In this document: in pieces, positions 25,365 to 32,485 of the stretch
Numbering within the stretch: position 1 is the stretch's first letter
How the letters are laid out: each line of letters opens with the position of its first letter
From: Comamonadaceae bacterium
GTDB taxonomy: Bacteria > Pseudomonadota > Gammaproteobacteria > Burkholderiales > Burkholderiaceae_C
DNA length: 64,000 nt
Reading direction: 5' to 3'
NCBI GenBank assembly: GCA_947450765.1
Contig: CANFXC010000007.1
Location: 1 to 64,000, forward strand
Notes under the pieces: generated by a model
Database searches by the model: none
Told to the model about the DNA's origin: nothing
Seen by the model: only the letters and a program-made list of their open reading frames with translations
Program-made: the position numbers and the translations under genes

Positions 25365-27050
25365 TTATTTGAACTCAGCAGGGCAAGCGCCCATGCCTTC
25401 AATACCCACGCAGATCTTGTTGGCCTTGCTCAGCACTTCAGCCTTTTCCCACGGCAGCTTGTCGAGCATGCGGTCGATCGTGTCTTTTAGTTTCCCGGCG
25501 TATTGCACGCTGATGGCCATGTACGACTCTTTGGTCGTCGGTTCGCTGAGCTGAATGCCATCCACTTTTTCGAGCAGATCCTGGAACTGGCGACGGTCTC
25601 CGCGCTTGAGCTGGCTGGCGCTGTACAAGTACAAGGTGTAGACGCCACCCCGTGAGCTGCGTGCGTTGAGTTCCTTGTTGGCGCGCTGGCCCAACACTTT
25701 GGCCAATGAGGTAGCCAGTGCAATGCCGAGGCGACCGCGGCAATCTTGATCACCGTTGCCGGACGCGGCAGCTTGCAGCGAGTCTTCAAAAAAGATCTCA
25801 TTGCCTTCAATGAATCGACCCTGCACAGCCAGATTGCCGTTGCACTGCGTCGTGCCGGCTGCGGTGCCGACGATGGTGTAGTTGGCTTGACCGGTAGCCC
25901 AGACGTCGGCTTCGATATTTTTCTTTTGGATCAAATCAACAAACTGCGCGATGCGGCCGTTGTTGGTGATTTCGAAGATCGGCAGAATCCGGCCACCCTC
26001 AGCGCGCAGATCGTTCTCAGCGACCAGCCGCAAACCATTGTTCTGAAACTCTCCGCTAAGACGGGATGCCAGCACGCGGTCTTGCGCACCCATGGGCTTG
26101 GCATTGTTGAACTCTGGCATCTTGGTCTTGACCGAGTAGCTGACCTTGTCGTTTTGTTGCTGCACGTTTTTCTGGTCGGAACTGGAGGCCGATGCCGACG
26201 CTGAGCGGCTGGCGCTGGCAGTTTCGGACTTGTCCGAAAAAGCCCGCTCGGACGATGCCGCACCAGCGTATTGGGACGACTGGGCTGCGGCATATTGGGT
26301 TTTAGAGGCACCGGCGTATTGCGTGCTGGATGCACCTGCGGCTGAACCACCGCCCCCCTGATAGGCCACGGCGGTGTCGCGGCGGCCGGCCACAGCGGTG
26401 TCTTGTTGAGCGGCGACGGCGGATGATTGACGGCCAGCGACAGCCACCGAATCTTTCGACGATGCACCGATGTTTTTCTTGCTCGCACTGGCAGAGCTGG
26501 CGGATTCGCTCTGGCTGTTGCTGGCTTTGGCGCTGGTGTCCGAGAAAGAGCTCTTGTCGTGCGAATAAGTCGTTTCTGTCTGTGTCGCGGTTTGTCCGTC
26601 GTTGTTCGTGGCAACCCCAATGAACTCGTCAATCGAGACCAAAATCTTGGCCGACTTGGCGGCAATGTCGCCCGCGCCAATGCCCTTGTTGGTCAGGTAT
26701 TCCTTCAACTTGGCCGAGGCCACGGTGATGGTGGCGCGACCAGACAGAACTTCACCGTCTGCGGGGTCCATGGAAATCTGGATCGAATCGCTCAGCAACT
26801 CCACCAGCTCTGGCAACTTGGCCTCCACTTGCGGGGTGAACTTGACCGCAAAAGAAGCTTCCAGCAAGTTCTTCACGGCCTTCAGTTCTAAATCTTCCTT
26901 GAGTTTTCTTTTCAGTGAAGCAGGGCTGGCGCCCTTGGTGATAGTGACTTGCGACTTGGTGGTCGCCGTCAGTTGCTGGGCCTGAGCCGTGGTTTGAAGG
27001 CCGATTGAAAGCAGCAGGCCACAAGCCAGCGCAATGGAATTGAGTTTCAT
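25365..27050 (-). CDS. Exported protein with Ser/Ala/Gln-rich repeat region
   Basis: A 561-residue protein with a signal peptide (IALACGLLLSIGLQTTAQA). Residues ~30-145 form a folded, charged N-terminal domain. Residues ~151-300 are low complexity, rich in Ser, Ala, Gln and Thr, with short repeats of the type DTAVAGRR and STQYAGAS. The C-terminal ~260 residues (VLASRLSGEFQNNGLRLVAEN, DVWATGQANYTIVGTA, RLGIALATSLAKVLG) have alternating alpha/beta character like small periplasmic CsgG/TolB-N or LPP20-type domains. Function is unknown. It lies 30 bases downstream of the lipoprotein gene and 11 bases upstream of the 738-residue protein gene. Confidence 0.75.
   Translation of the reverse strand: MKLNSIALACGLLLSIGLQTTAQAQQLTATTKSQVTITKGASPASLKRKLKEDLELKAVKNLLEASFAVKFTPQVEAKLPELVELLSDSIQISMDPADGEVLSGRATITVASAKLKEYLTNKGIGAGDIAAKSAKILVSIDEFIGVATNNDGQTATQTETTYSHDKSSFSDTSAKASNSQSESASSASASKKNIGASSKDSVAVAGRQSSAVAAQQDTAVAGRRDTAVAYQGGGGSAAGASSTQYAGASKTQYAAAQSSQYAGAASSERAFSDKSETASASRSASASASSSDQKNVQQQNDKVSYSVKTKMPEFNNAKPMGAQDRVLASRLSGEFQNNGLRLVAENDLRAEGGRILPIFEITNNGRIAQFVDLIQKKNIEADVWATGQANYTIVGTAAGTTQCNGNLAVQGRFIEGNEIFFEDSLQAAASGNGDQDCRGRLGIALATSLAKVLGQRANKELNARSSRGGVYTLYLYSASQLKRGDRRQFQDLLEKVDGIQLSEPTTKESYMAISVQYAGKLKDTIDRMLDKLPWEKAEVLSKANKICVGIEGMGACPAEFK
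26253..26456 (-). repeat. In-frame short amino-acid repeats inside the 561-residue exported protein
   Basis: Residues ~199-266 carry about four copies of an eight-residue unit (D/S)(T/S)AVA(G/A)RR-like, then four of (S/K)(T/S)QYAGA. The DNA repeats are imperfect, so the peptide pattern seems to have been kept by selection and not by recent slippage. The larger low-complexity block spans about 26151-26600. Confidence 0.65.
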
Positions 27051-27080
27051 GGAATACCTGAAAAGGATGAAGAGGGATGC

Positions 27081-27605
27081 TTAGTTGGGTAACTTGATGG
27101 AAATGCTGCCGGCCTTGACCTCAATCGCCTGACTGTCCATGCGGATGGCCGTAGCAGGTTCAGCCGTTTGGGCTGCGGGGGCGGATGGGGTGACCGGCGC
27201 GGCCTGGCCTGTCAGCAAGGTAACAAAGCGAATATCGGTGCGGATCGACTCGAAGTTCCGGTCAACCATCAAGGTATCTGGGTTGACTGCGCCAGCCTTC
27301 AACGCAATGGCCAAGTAGTCGATGGCTTGGCTGACCTCTCCCAGATTGCCGCAGGCTTGTGCAGCAGCCAAGGCGAAGTCGGCTTGGCGGGGGCCAGGCT
27401 TGGCAGCAAATGGCTCAGCCTCCGCCTTGGCCTCTTTGAATTTACCGTTGTCTAGCTTGCCGCGGACGGAGACCAGGGTTTCTTCAGGTGACTTTGAGCC
27501 GATCACCGAAGCCAGTTTGTCCCGCAACGGGTCGCAAGCCGTGAGCGAAAGCGAAGCCAACACAACGCACAGCAGCGTTCTGGCCAAATTTCTGTGAAAA
27601 GCCAT
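27081..27605 (-). CDS. Outer-membrane-type lipoprotein with TPR-like helices
   Basis: A 174-residue protein with a lipoprotein signal peptide: the hydrophobic core LLCVVLASLS ends in the lipobox LTAC, with Asp after the Cys, a residue that in enterobacteria favours inner-membrane retention but is less decisive in beta-proteobacteria. Residues ~45-135 read as helical pairs (LVSVRGKLDNGKFKEAKAEAE, FALAAAQACGNLGEVSQAIDYLAIALKAG) similar to tetratricopeptide repeats. The tail is Pro/Ala-rich. It is the first gene of the exported-protein operon and has a good promoter immediately upstream. It is probably a scaffold for the two large exported proteins; this is inferred only from the operon. Confidence 0.78.
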   Translation of the reverse strand: MAFHRNLARTLLCVVLASLSLTACDPLRDKLASVIGSKSPEETLVSVRGKLDNGKFKEAKAEAEPFAAKPGPRQADFALAAAQACGNLGEVSQAIDYLAIALKAGAVNPDTLMVDRNFESIRTDIRFVTLLTGQAAPVTPSAPAAQTAEPATAIRMDSQAIEVKAGSISIKLPN

Positions 27606-27643
27606 TTAATCTCCGATTCGGCAAACGTCTGATCGACGGCGCC

Positions 27644-27672
27644 AATGTATCGAGATGTAAAGCTTGTGTCAA
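27644..27672 (-). promoter_or_regulatory. Predicted sigma-70 promoter of the lipoprotein/exported-protein operon
   Basis: Read on the minus strand: a perfect TTGACA (27667-27672), a 17-base spacer, then TACATT (27644-27649) with four of six consensus bases. The lipoprotein start codon is about 38 bases downstream. Confidence 0.65.
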
Positions 27673-27706
27673 AATTCGTTTAAATATTAAAAATTAAAAC
27701 GAATTT
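27672..27706. promoter_or_regulatory. AT-rich inverted repeat next to the promoter
   Basis: Perfect 10-base arms AAATTCGTTT and AAACGAATTT flank a 15-base AT-rich spacer. The right edge, relative to transcription, touches the -35 hexamer of the lipoprotein promoter. It may be an operator or, less likely, a weak terminator for the upstream xdhC gene, because no long T run follows. Confidence 0.5.
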
Positions 27707-27743
27707 AATGTTTATCCAGCAAGGCGCTGGCGTTTTGGCGGCT

Positions 27744-28802
27744 TTAACGCTGAATGCCGCAGACCAGTTCGCCGGGGTCGTTGTGCAACACCGCCCGTTC
27801 GTTTTTGGCCTGTGCCACGGCCATGTCGCGCGGCAATTCCACGCCGTTTTTCACGGCAAGGACTTCGGCCATCACGCTAACGGCGATCTCGGACGGAGTT
27901 TTGCTGCCGATGTAAATGCCGATCGGGCCACGCAGGCGCTGCAAGGTGGCTTCGCTCAGGCCGAAGTGTTCGGCCATGCGCTGATGGCGGGCGTCGTTGT
28001 TGCGCCGTGAGCCAATCGCGCCGATGTAAAACGCCTCGGTTTCCAGCGCTTCGAGCAGCGCCAAATCGTCTAGCTTGGGGTCGTGTGTGAGGGCAATCAC
28101 GCAGCTGCGGCGATCCGGTTTGAAGGCTGTCACTACGTCGTCCGGCATCTCGCTCAACACCTTGGCACCAGGCACTGACCACGCACTGCGGTATTCCTCC
28201 CGCGGGTCGCAGACGGTCACCGCAAAGCCGCTGAAAAGCGCCATGGTGGCGAGGTATTCGGTGAGTTGGCCAGCACCAATCAGCAGCATGCGGTATTCGG
28301 GGCCAAAGGTGTTGACGAGCTCGGTGGCAGACACGCTGAGTTCGGCCGGCGCTGCGCTCGTGCTCAAGCTGACCGTACCGTCTTTCAAGCTGACTTGCCG
28401 CTGCATCAGTTGCCCGGCTTCAAGCGATGTCACCAAACTGGCCAAGTCAGCGGCGCTCGGGTCAAATTCCAGCAGCAGCTCCAGCGTGCCGCCGCAGGGC
28501 AGACCAAAGCGGTGGGCTTCGTCTGCGCTGACACCGTATTTGATAAAAGCCGGCGGGCCGGAAGGGATGGTTTTGGTTTCTGTCGCAGCGTAGGCCTGCG
28601 TGTATTGGTAGATCAGGTCGTCTTCGATGCAACCGCCCGACACCGAGCCCACCACCGAGCCGTCTTCAGAGAGCGCCATGATCGAGCCGACCGGCCGTGG
28701 CGACGACCCCCAAGTGCGGACGACTGTGGCGAGCAAAGCGCGTTTGCCAGACAGTCGCCAATCGCGCAGGGTCCGCAACACCATCACATCTAAATTTTCC
28801 AT
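27744..28802 (-). CDS. XdhC/CoxI family molybdenum-enzyme maturation protein
   Basis: A 352-residue cytoplasmic protein. The N-terminal XdhC/CoxI domain shows ATVVRTWGSSPRPVGSIMAL and GSVSGGCIEDDL, followed by the conserved FGLPCGGTLELLLEF. A C-terminal Rossmann-type domain (MLLIGAGQLTEYLATMAL, VCDPREEYRSAW, GAIGSRRNNDARHQRM) completes the fused form. Members bind molybdenum cofactor, help insert its sulfurated form and protect it before delivery to hydroxylases of the xanthine dehydrogenase class. It is the last gene of the cox cluster, 36 bases after the coxG-like gene, and presumably services the CoxL protein encoded upstream. Confidence 0.88.
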   Translation of the reverse strand: MENLDVMVLRTLRDWRLSGKRALLATVVRTWGSSPRPVGSIMALSEDGSVVGSVSGGCIEDDLIYQYTQAYAATETKTIPSGPPAFIKYGVSADEAHRFGLPCGGTLELLLEFDPSAADLASLVTSLEAGQLMQRQVSLKDGTVSLSTSAAPAELSVSATELVNTFGPEYRMLLIGAGQLTEYLATMALFSGFAVTVCDPREEYRSAWSVPGAKVLSEMPDDVVTAFKPDRRSCVIALTHDPKLDDLALLEALETEAFYIGAIGSRRNNDARHQRMAEHFGLSEATLQRLRGPIGIYIGSKTPSEIAVSVMAEVLAVKNGVELPRDMAVAQAKNERAVLHNDPGELVCGIQR

Positions 28803-28838
28803 GGCGAGGCTTTCTTACCTTTTGAATTTCACAGCAGT

Positions 28839-29456
28839 TCAGTTGGCCAGCCAGTACGACACAGCCAAGATGACAGAAGCGCCCAACATCCAAATCCACC
28901 TCGGCACACCGGCAATGGCGGTGCTGTCAACTGGCGCGGCTTTAGCGTCCTGTTTGTTGGCAACTTCGGCGGACGCGCCTGCTGCAGCGTCGCGCGCGGC
29001 ATAGGCTTCAGGGTGCTGCTTTTGCATTTCCAAGTCAAAGCGTTTGAAGAAATCTTCCGCCATAGACTTAGCCGCGCCGTCGATCAACCGCTGCCCGAGT
29101 TGGGCCACCTTGCCGCCGACTGAGGCTTGCACGCTGTAGGCCAACTCGCAGCCGGCGTCGTTGGGCGTCAGCACCACCGAAGCACTGCCTTTGCCAAAGC
29201 CGGCTGGGCCGCCCTGCCCTTCAAAGGACAGCTTGTAGCTGGCAGGCGGGTTGATGTCGGTGAGCTCAATATTGCCTTTGAACTTGGCCGACACCGGGCC
29301 GATTTTCAGCGCCATGCCAATGGCGTATTGGTTCTCGCCGCCGGCTTCGACCTTGTCGCAGCCGGGAATGCAGACTTTGAGAACGGCAGGGTCGTTGAGT
29401 GCGTCCCAAGCTTGTTGCTGGGTCACGGCGAGTTGCCGGCTGGCTTGCATGTCCAT
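28839..29456 (-). CDS. coxG: CoxG-like SRPBCC protein with C-terminal membrane anchor
   Basis: A 205-residue protein. Residues 1-145 match the carbon-monoxide-dehydrogenase subunit G family of the START/SRPBCC fold: QQAWDALNDPAVLKVCIPGC, GMALKIGPVSAKFKGNI and LAYSVQASVGGKVAQLGQRLI. After an Ala-rich linker a single C-terminal hydrophobic segment (IWMLGASVILAVSYWL) would anchor it to the cytoplasmic membrane. In Oligotropha carboxidovorans CoxG is involved in recruiting CO dehydrogenase to the membrane, where electrons enter the respiratory chain; the same role is likely here. It lies between coxE and xdhC on one strand. Confidence 0.88.
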   Translation of the reverse strand: MDMQASRQLAVTQQQAWDALNDPAVLKVCIPGCDKVEAGGENQYAIGMALKIGPVSAKFKGNIELTDINPPASYKLSFEGQGGPAGFGKGSASVVLTPNDAGCELAYSVQASVGGKVAQLGQRLIDGAAKSMAEDFFKRFDLEMQKQHPEAYAARDAAAGASAEVANKQDAKAAPVDSTAIAGVPRWIWMLGASVILAVSYWLAN

Positions 29457-29529
29457 GGGGTCTTCCTTCTTTTTTCTTCGGTGGGCTAACTATTGACACA
29501 TTGTCAGTGCAGTTCCAAGACCGTGTGGG

Positions 29530-30717
29530 TCATCGGTTTTTCATCAACGCGGCCAAACTGGCCGCCAGTTCTTCGAGCCGGCTCAGGTTGTGGACGGCGA
29601 GCATGCCGTCGGCGTGGCGATGCAGCACCGACGCACCGCGCGCCAGCGGCGCATAGCCGTCAAAGCGCAGCAAGGGGTTGAGCCACAGCAGACACCGGCT
29701 GCGGCGGCGCAGCCAAGCCAGCTCAGTGTCGAGTTCAGCCGGCTCGCCGGTGTCCAGCCCGTCCGTGATGATGAGCACCACCGTGCGCCTGCCGACCAGC
29801 CGGCGCGCGTGCTGCAGGCGCAAACTGGCCAGCGAAGCGCCGAGTTGCGTGCCACCCGCAAAGTCTTCAATGGCAGCGCCCGCGCGTTCCAACATCAGGT
29901 CGGTGTCAGCCACGTCAAAGCACGGGCTCAGGTCGGTCAAACCGATGCCGAAGGCAAACACATCACGCTGCGGATGACGCCGCGTGGCCGCATGCAAAAA
30001 CGCCAGCAGCAGCCGCGCATAACGCTCCATCGAACCCGACACATCGACCAAAATCAACAAAGGCAAGGCTTGCTGCCGCCGCTTGAGCCGCGGCAAATGC
30101 ATGAGCTCGCCGCCGGTGCGCGCAGCGTGGTGCATGACGCCCGGCCAATGAATGCGCGGACCGTCTGAGGCCGGCCGACTGCGCCGCGAAGCGAATTCTG
30201 GCAAGGGCAATTGGATGTCGCGTGCCAGCCGTTCGACCAACCGGTATTCGGTGGCGGACAAGGAGTTGAAATCCGCATGCTGCAAACGCTGAATGTCACT
30301 GGCCGTCATGGCCGCGTCAAACTCGACTTTTTGGTCTTCGGTGCTGGGCTTGGCCTGCTGCCCGAAGCTTTGCTGCGGCGTCAGTGCCTCACGCACGCGC
30401 GGCCGACGTTGGCTGGGCTCAGCCTTACCTTCGGCACTGGGTAGCAATTGCGCCAACAACTTGTTGGCTAGTTTGGGGTCTTGAAAGTAAACGTCAAACA
30501 ACTCACGAAAGACCAAGCGGTCTTGCTCGCGGCTGATCATGACGGCTTCAAAGGCGGCGCTCAGGTCGGCTTTTTCGCTGATGCCAACCGCCAGTGCGGC
30601 TTCTTTGGCCAGCGCGATGCGACTGCTGTCGATCTTGACACCAGCACGCCGCAAAGCCCGGCCAAATCCGGCAATGTTGTCGGCCAACTTGCCGCTGCGT
30701 GCGTCACCTAAACGCAT
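29530..30717 (-). CDS. coxE: CoxE-like VWA domain protein
   Basis: A 395-residue protein when started at the ATG at 30715-30717, four bases after the coxD stop; the open frame extends 12 codons more into coxD. The C-terminal VWA domain has an intact MIDAS motif (LVDVSGSMERYAR), TQLGASLASLRLQ and VVLIITDGLDTGEPAEL. The N-terminal part is the usual CoxE region (FGRALRRAGVKIDSSRIALA, FRELFDVYFQDPKLANKLLAQ). In the O. carboxidovorans system CoxE acts with the AAA+ protein CoxD in forming the mature metal centre of CO dehydrogenase. Here it follows coxD directly, so the pair should act together. Confidence 0.9.
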   Translation of the reverse strand: MRLGDARSGKLADNIAGFGRALRRAGVKIDSSRIALAKEAALAVGISEKADLSAAFEAVMISREQDRLVFRELFDVYFQDPKLANKLLAQLLPSAEGKAEPSQRRPRVREALTPQQSFGQQAKPSTEDQKVEFDAAMTASDIQRLQHADFNSLSATEYRLVERLARDIQLPLPEFASRRSRPASDGPRIHWPGVMHHAARTGGELMHLPRLKRRQQALPLLILVDVSGSMERYARLLLAFLHAATRRHPQRDVFAFGIGLTDLSPCFDVADTDLMLERAGAAIEDFAGGTQLGASLASLRLQHARRLVGRRTVVLIITDGLDTGEPAELDTELAWLRRRSRCLLWLNPLLRFDGYAPLARGASVLHRHADGMLAVHNLSRLEELAASLAALMKNR

Positions 30718-30721
30718 GGCA

Positions 30722-31654
30722 TCACTCGGCCTTGTCCGCCTCTGTGGCCTCATCAGGCTTGAGCAACTCCACCGCGAGTTCGTGCGTCAAGGCCGCCACA
30801 TCTTCGCGTTGTTTGAACAAGATGCCTGCTGTGTCGGCGACCACTTCAGGGTCGACCACCAGCGTGTCCAGCGCCACCAAGGCTTTGGCCCACTCGACGC
30901 TCTCGGCAATGCCGGGGGCGCGCTGAAAAGCATTGCCAAAAGGTGAGTTGCGGAGCCGGTCGACAAACTGCGCCACCTGCGCCGTCAGCTCTGCGCTGGC
31001 CTCGGGCACTTGCGCCCGAACAATCGCCAGCTCGCGGTCACGGTCTGGGTAATCCAGCCAGTGATACAAGCAACGGCGCTTCACCGCGTCGTTGAGTTCA
31101 CGCGTGCGGTTGCTGGTGAGAATCGTCACCGGCGTGACTTCAGCACGGATGGTGCCCAGCTCCGGAATACTGACCTGGTATTCACCGAGGTATTCGAGCA
31201 AGAAGGCTTCAAAGGGCTCGTCTGCGCGGTCGACTTCGTCGATCAACAGCACCGCACCGGGCGCAGGCGTTTGCAAGGCCTGCAACAGCGGCCGACGAAT
31301 CAGGTAACGGCCTTGGTAGACCTCGCGCTCCACGTCGCTCACATCACCGCGCCCTTCAGAAGCACGCATGTGCAGCAACTGGGCGGCGTAGTTCCATTCG
31401 TAAAGCGCTTCGCGCTGCTCCAGCCCGTCATAGCATTGCAGGCGAATCAGCTCGCGCTGGAGCGCTACAGACAAAGCTTTGGCCAGCTCGGTTTTGCCAA
31501 CGCCGGGCTCACCTTCGAGCAGCAGTGGCCGTTGCAAGCGCAGCGCCAAAAAAACGGCCGTGGCCAAACGCCGGTCAGCAAAGTAGCCCGCAGCTTGCAG
31601 GGCTTGCGTCAGCGCGTCAATGCTGGGGAACAGTGATTTCAATGGTGTTTTCAA
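30722..31654 (-). CDS. coxD: CoxD-like MoxR-type AAA+ ATPase
   Basis: A 310-residue cytoplasmic ATPase of the MoxR group. Walker A is GEPGVGKTELAKAL, Walker B LLIDEVDRADE, sensor 1 TILTSNRTREL, and the arginine-finger region RRCLYHWLDYPDRD is present. CoxD acts as a chaperone-like unfoldase needed for assembly of the sulfurated metal centre of CO dehydrogenase. The ATG overlaps the coxM stop by four bases and coxE follows four bases later, a compact coxM-D-E order. For a form II enzyme, whose active site lacks the copper-binding Cys, its substrate step is less clear. Confidence 0.9.
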   Translation of the reverse strand: MKTPLKSLFPSIDALTQALQAAGYFADRRLATAVFLALRLQRPLLLEGEPGVGKTELAKALSVALQRELIRLQCYDGLEQREALYEWNYAAQLLHMRASEGRGDVSDVEREVYQGRYLIRRPLLQALQTPAPGAVLLIDEVDRADEPFEAFLLEYLGEYQVSIPELGTIRAEVTPVTILTSNRTRELNDAVKRRCLYHWLDYPDRDRELAIVRAQVPEASAELTAQVAQFVDRLRNSPFGNAFQRAPGIAESVEWAKALVALDTLVVDPEVVADTAGILFKQREDVAALTHELAVELLKPDEATEADKAE

Positions 31655-32442
31655 GCCAGTGCTTTGGTCACGCCGCGTTGAGTTTGCACGCTGATGAGGT
31701 TGGCGCGGTAAACCGCAGTGGCGTGAATGTCGCTGTTGAGTTCAGACGCATCGATCTTGACCGCCGCAGCCGCCTCGGGCGTGAAGCTTTTCGACAAGGC
31801 GGCTTCTAAGCCGCTGTGGCGAAAAACACCGTTGGCCGCACCGGTGACGGCCACGCGGACACCGGCGTCCAACTGCGCAATGAAGACACCGACCATGGCA
31901 AAGCGCGAGGCCGGCTGCTTGAACTTCATGTAAGACGCACGCTTAGCAATCGGGAAGCTGATCGCGGTGATCAACTCGCCCTCCTCCAGCGCAGTGGCGA
32001 ACATGCCAAGGAAAAAATCATCCGCAGCGATCTTGCGGCTGGTAGTGTGGATGGTCGCACCCAAGGCCAACACCGCGCTGGGGTAGCAAGCCGCAGGGTC
32101 GTTGTTGGCGACGGAGCCGCCCAGCGTGCCCATGGCCCGCACCTGCCGGTCGCCAATATTGGCGGCCAAGTCGGCCAACGCTGGCAGCGCCGCCTTGAGC
32201 TCGGCGTGGTTGGCAACGTCGATGTGGCGCGTCATGGCACCTATGACGAAGGCATTGCCTTCGCGGCAAATGCCGGTGAGTTCTTTGATGCCGCTCAGGT
32301 CAGCGACTTGCTCGGGGTTTGAGAGCCGCAACTTCATCGACGCCAACATGGTCTGACCGCCGGCCAGCGGTTTGGCGCCCGCAGCGGCGAGACGTGAGGC
32401 ATCAGCCAAAGTGCTGGGTCGTTCTAGGGTGAATGCGTACAT
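31651..32442 (-). CDS. coxM: FAD-binding medium subunit of CO-dehydrogenase-like hydroxylase
   Basis: A 263-residue flavoprotein subunit of the xanthine oxidase family. The N-terminal FAD-binding motif is AGGQTMLASMKLRL, with the second motif TLGGSVANNDPAACYPSAVLAL (Gly-Gly-Ser and Asn-Asn-Asp contacts to FAD). The C-terminal CO_deh_flav_C-type domain follows (MKFKQPASRFAMVGVF). It passes electrons from the CoxS iron-sulfur clusters to the quinone-linked acceptor. The gene is third in the S-L-M order and overlaps coxD by four bases. Confidence 0.9.
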   Translation of the reverse strand: MYAFTLERPSTLADASRLAAAGAKPLAGGQTMLASMKLRLSNPEQVADLSGIKELTGICREGNAFVIGAMTRHIDVANHAELKAALPALADLAANIGDRQVRAMGTLGGSVANNDPAACYPSAVLALGATIHTTSRKIAADDFFLGMFATALEEGELITAISFPIAKRASYMKFKQPASRFAMVGVFIAQLDAGVRVAVTGAANGVFRHSGLEAALSKSFTPEAAAAVKIDASELNSDIHATAVYRANLISVQTQRGVTKALA

Positions 32443-32485
32443 GTATTTTTCCTTGCGAATGCTTGAATGGCTGAAAAGGAGGTGT

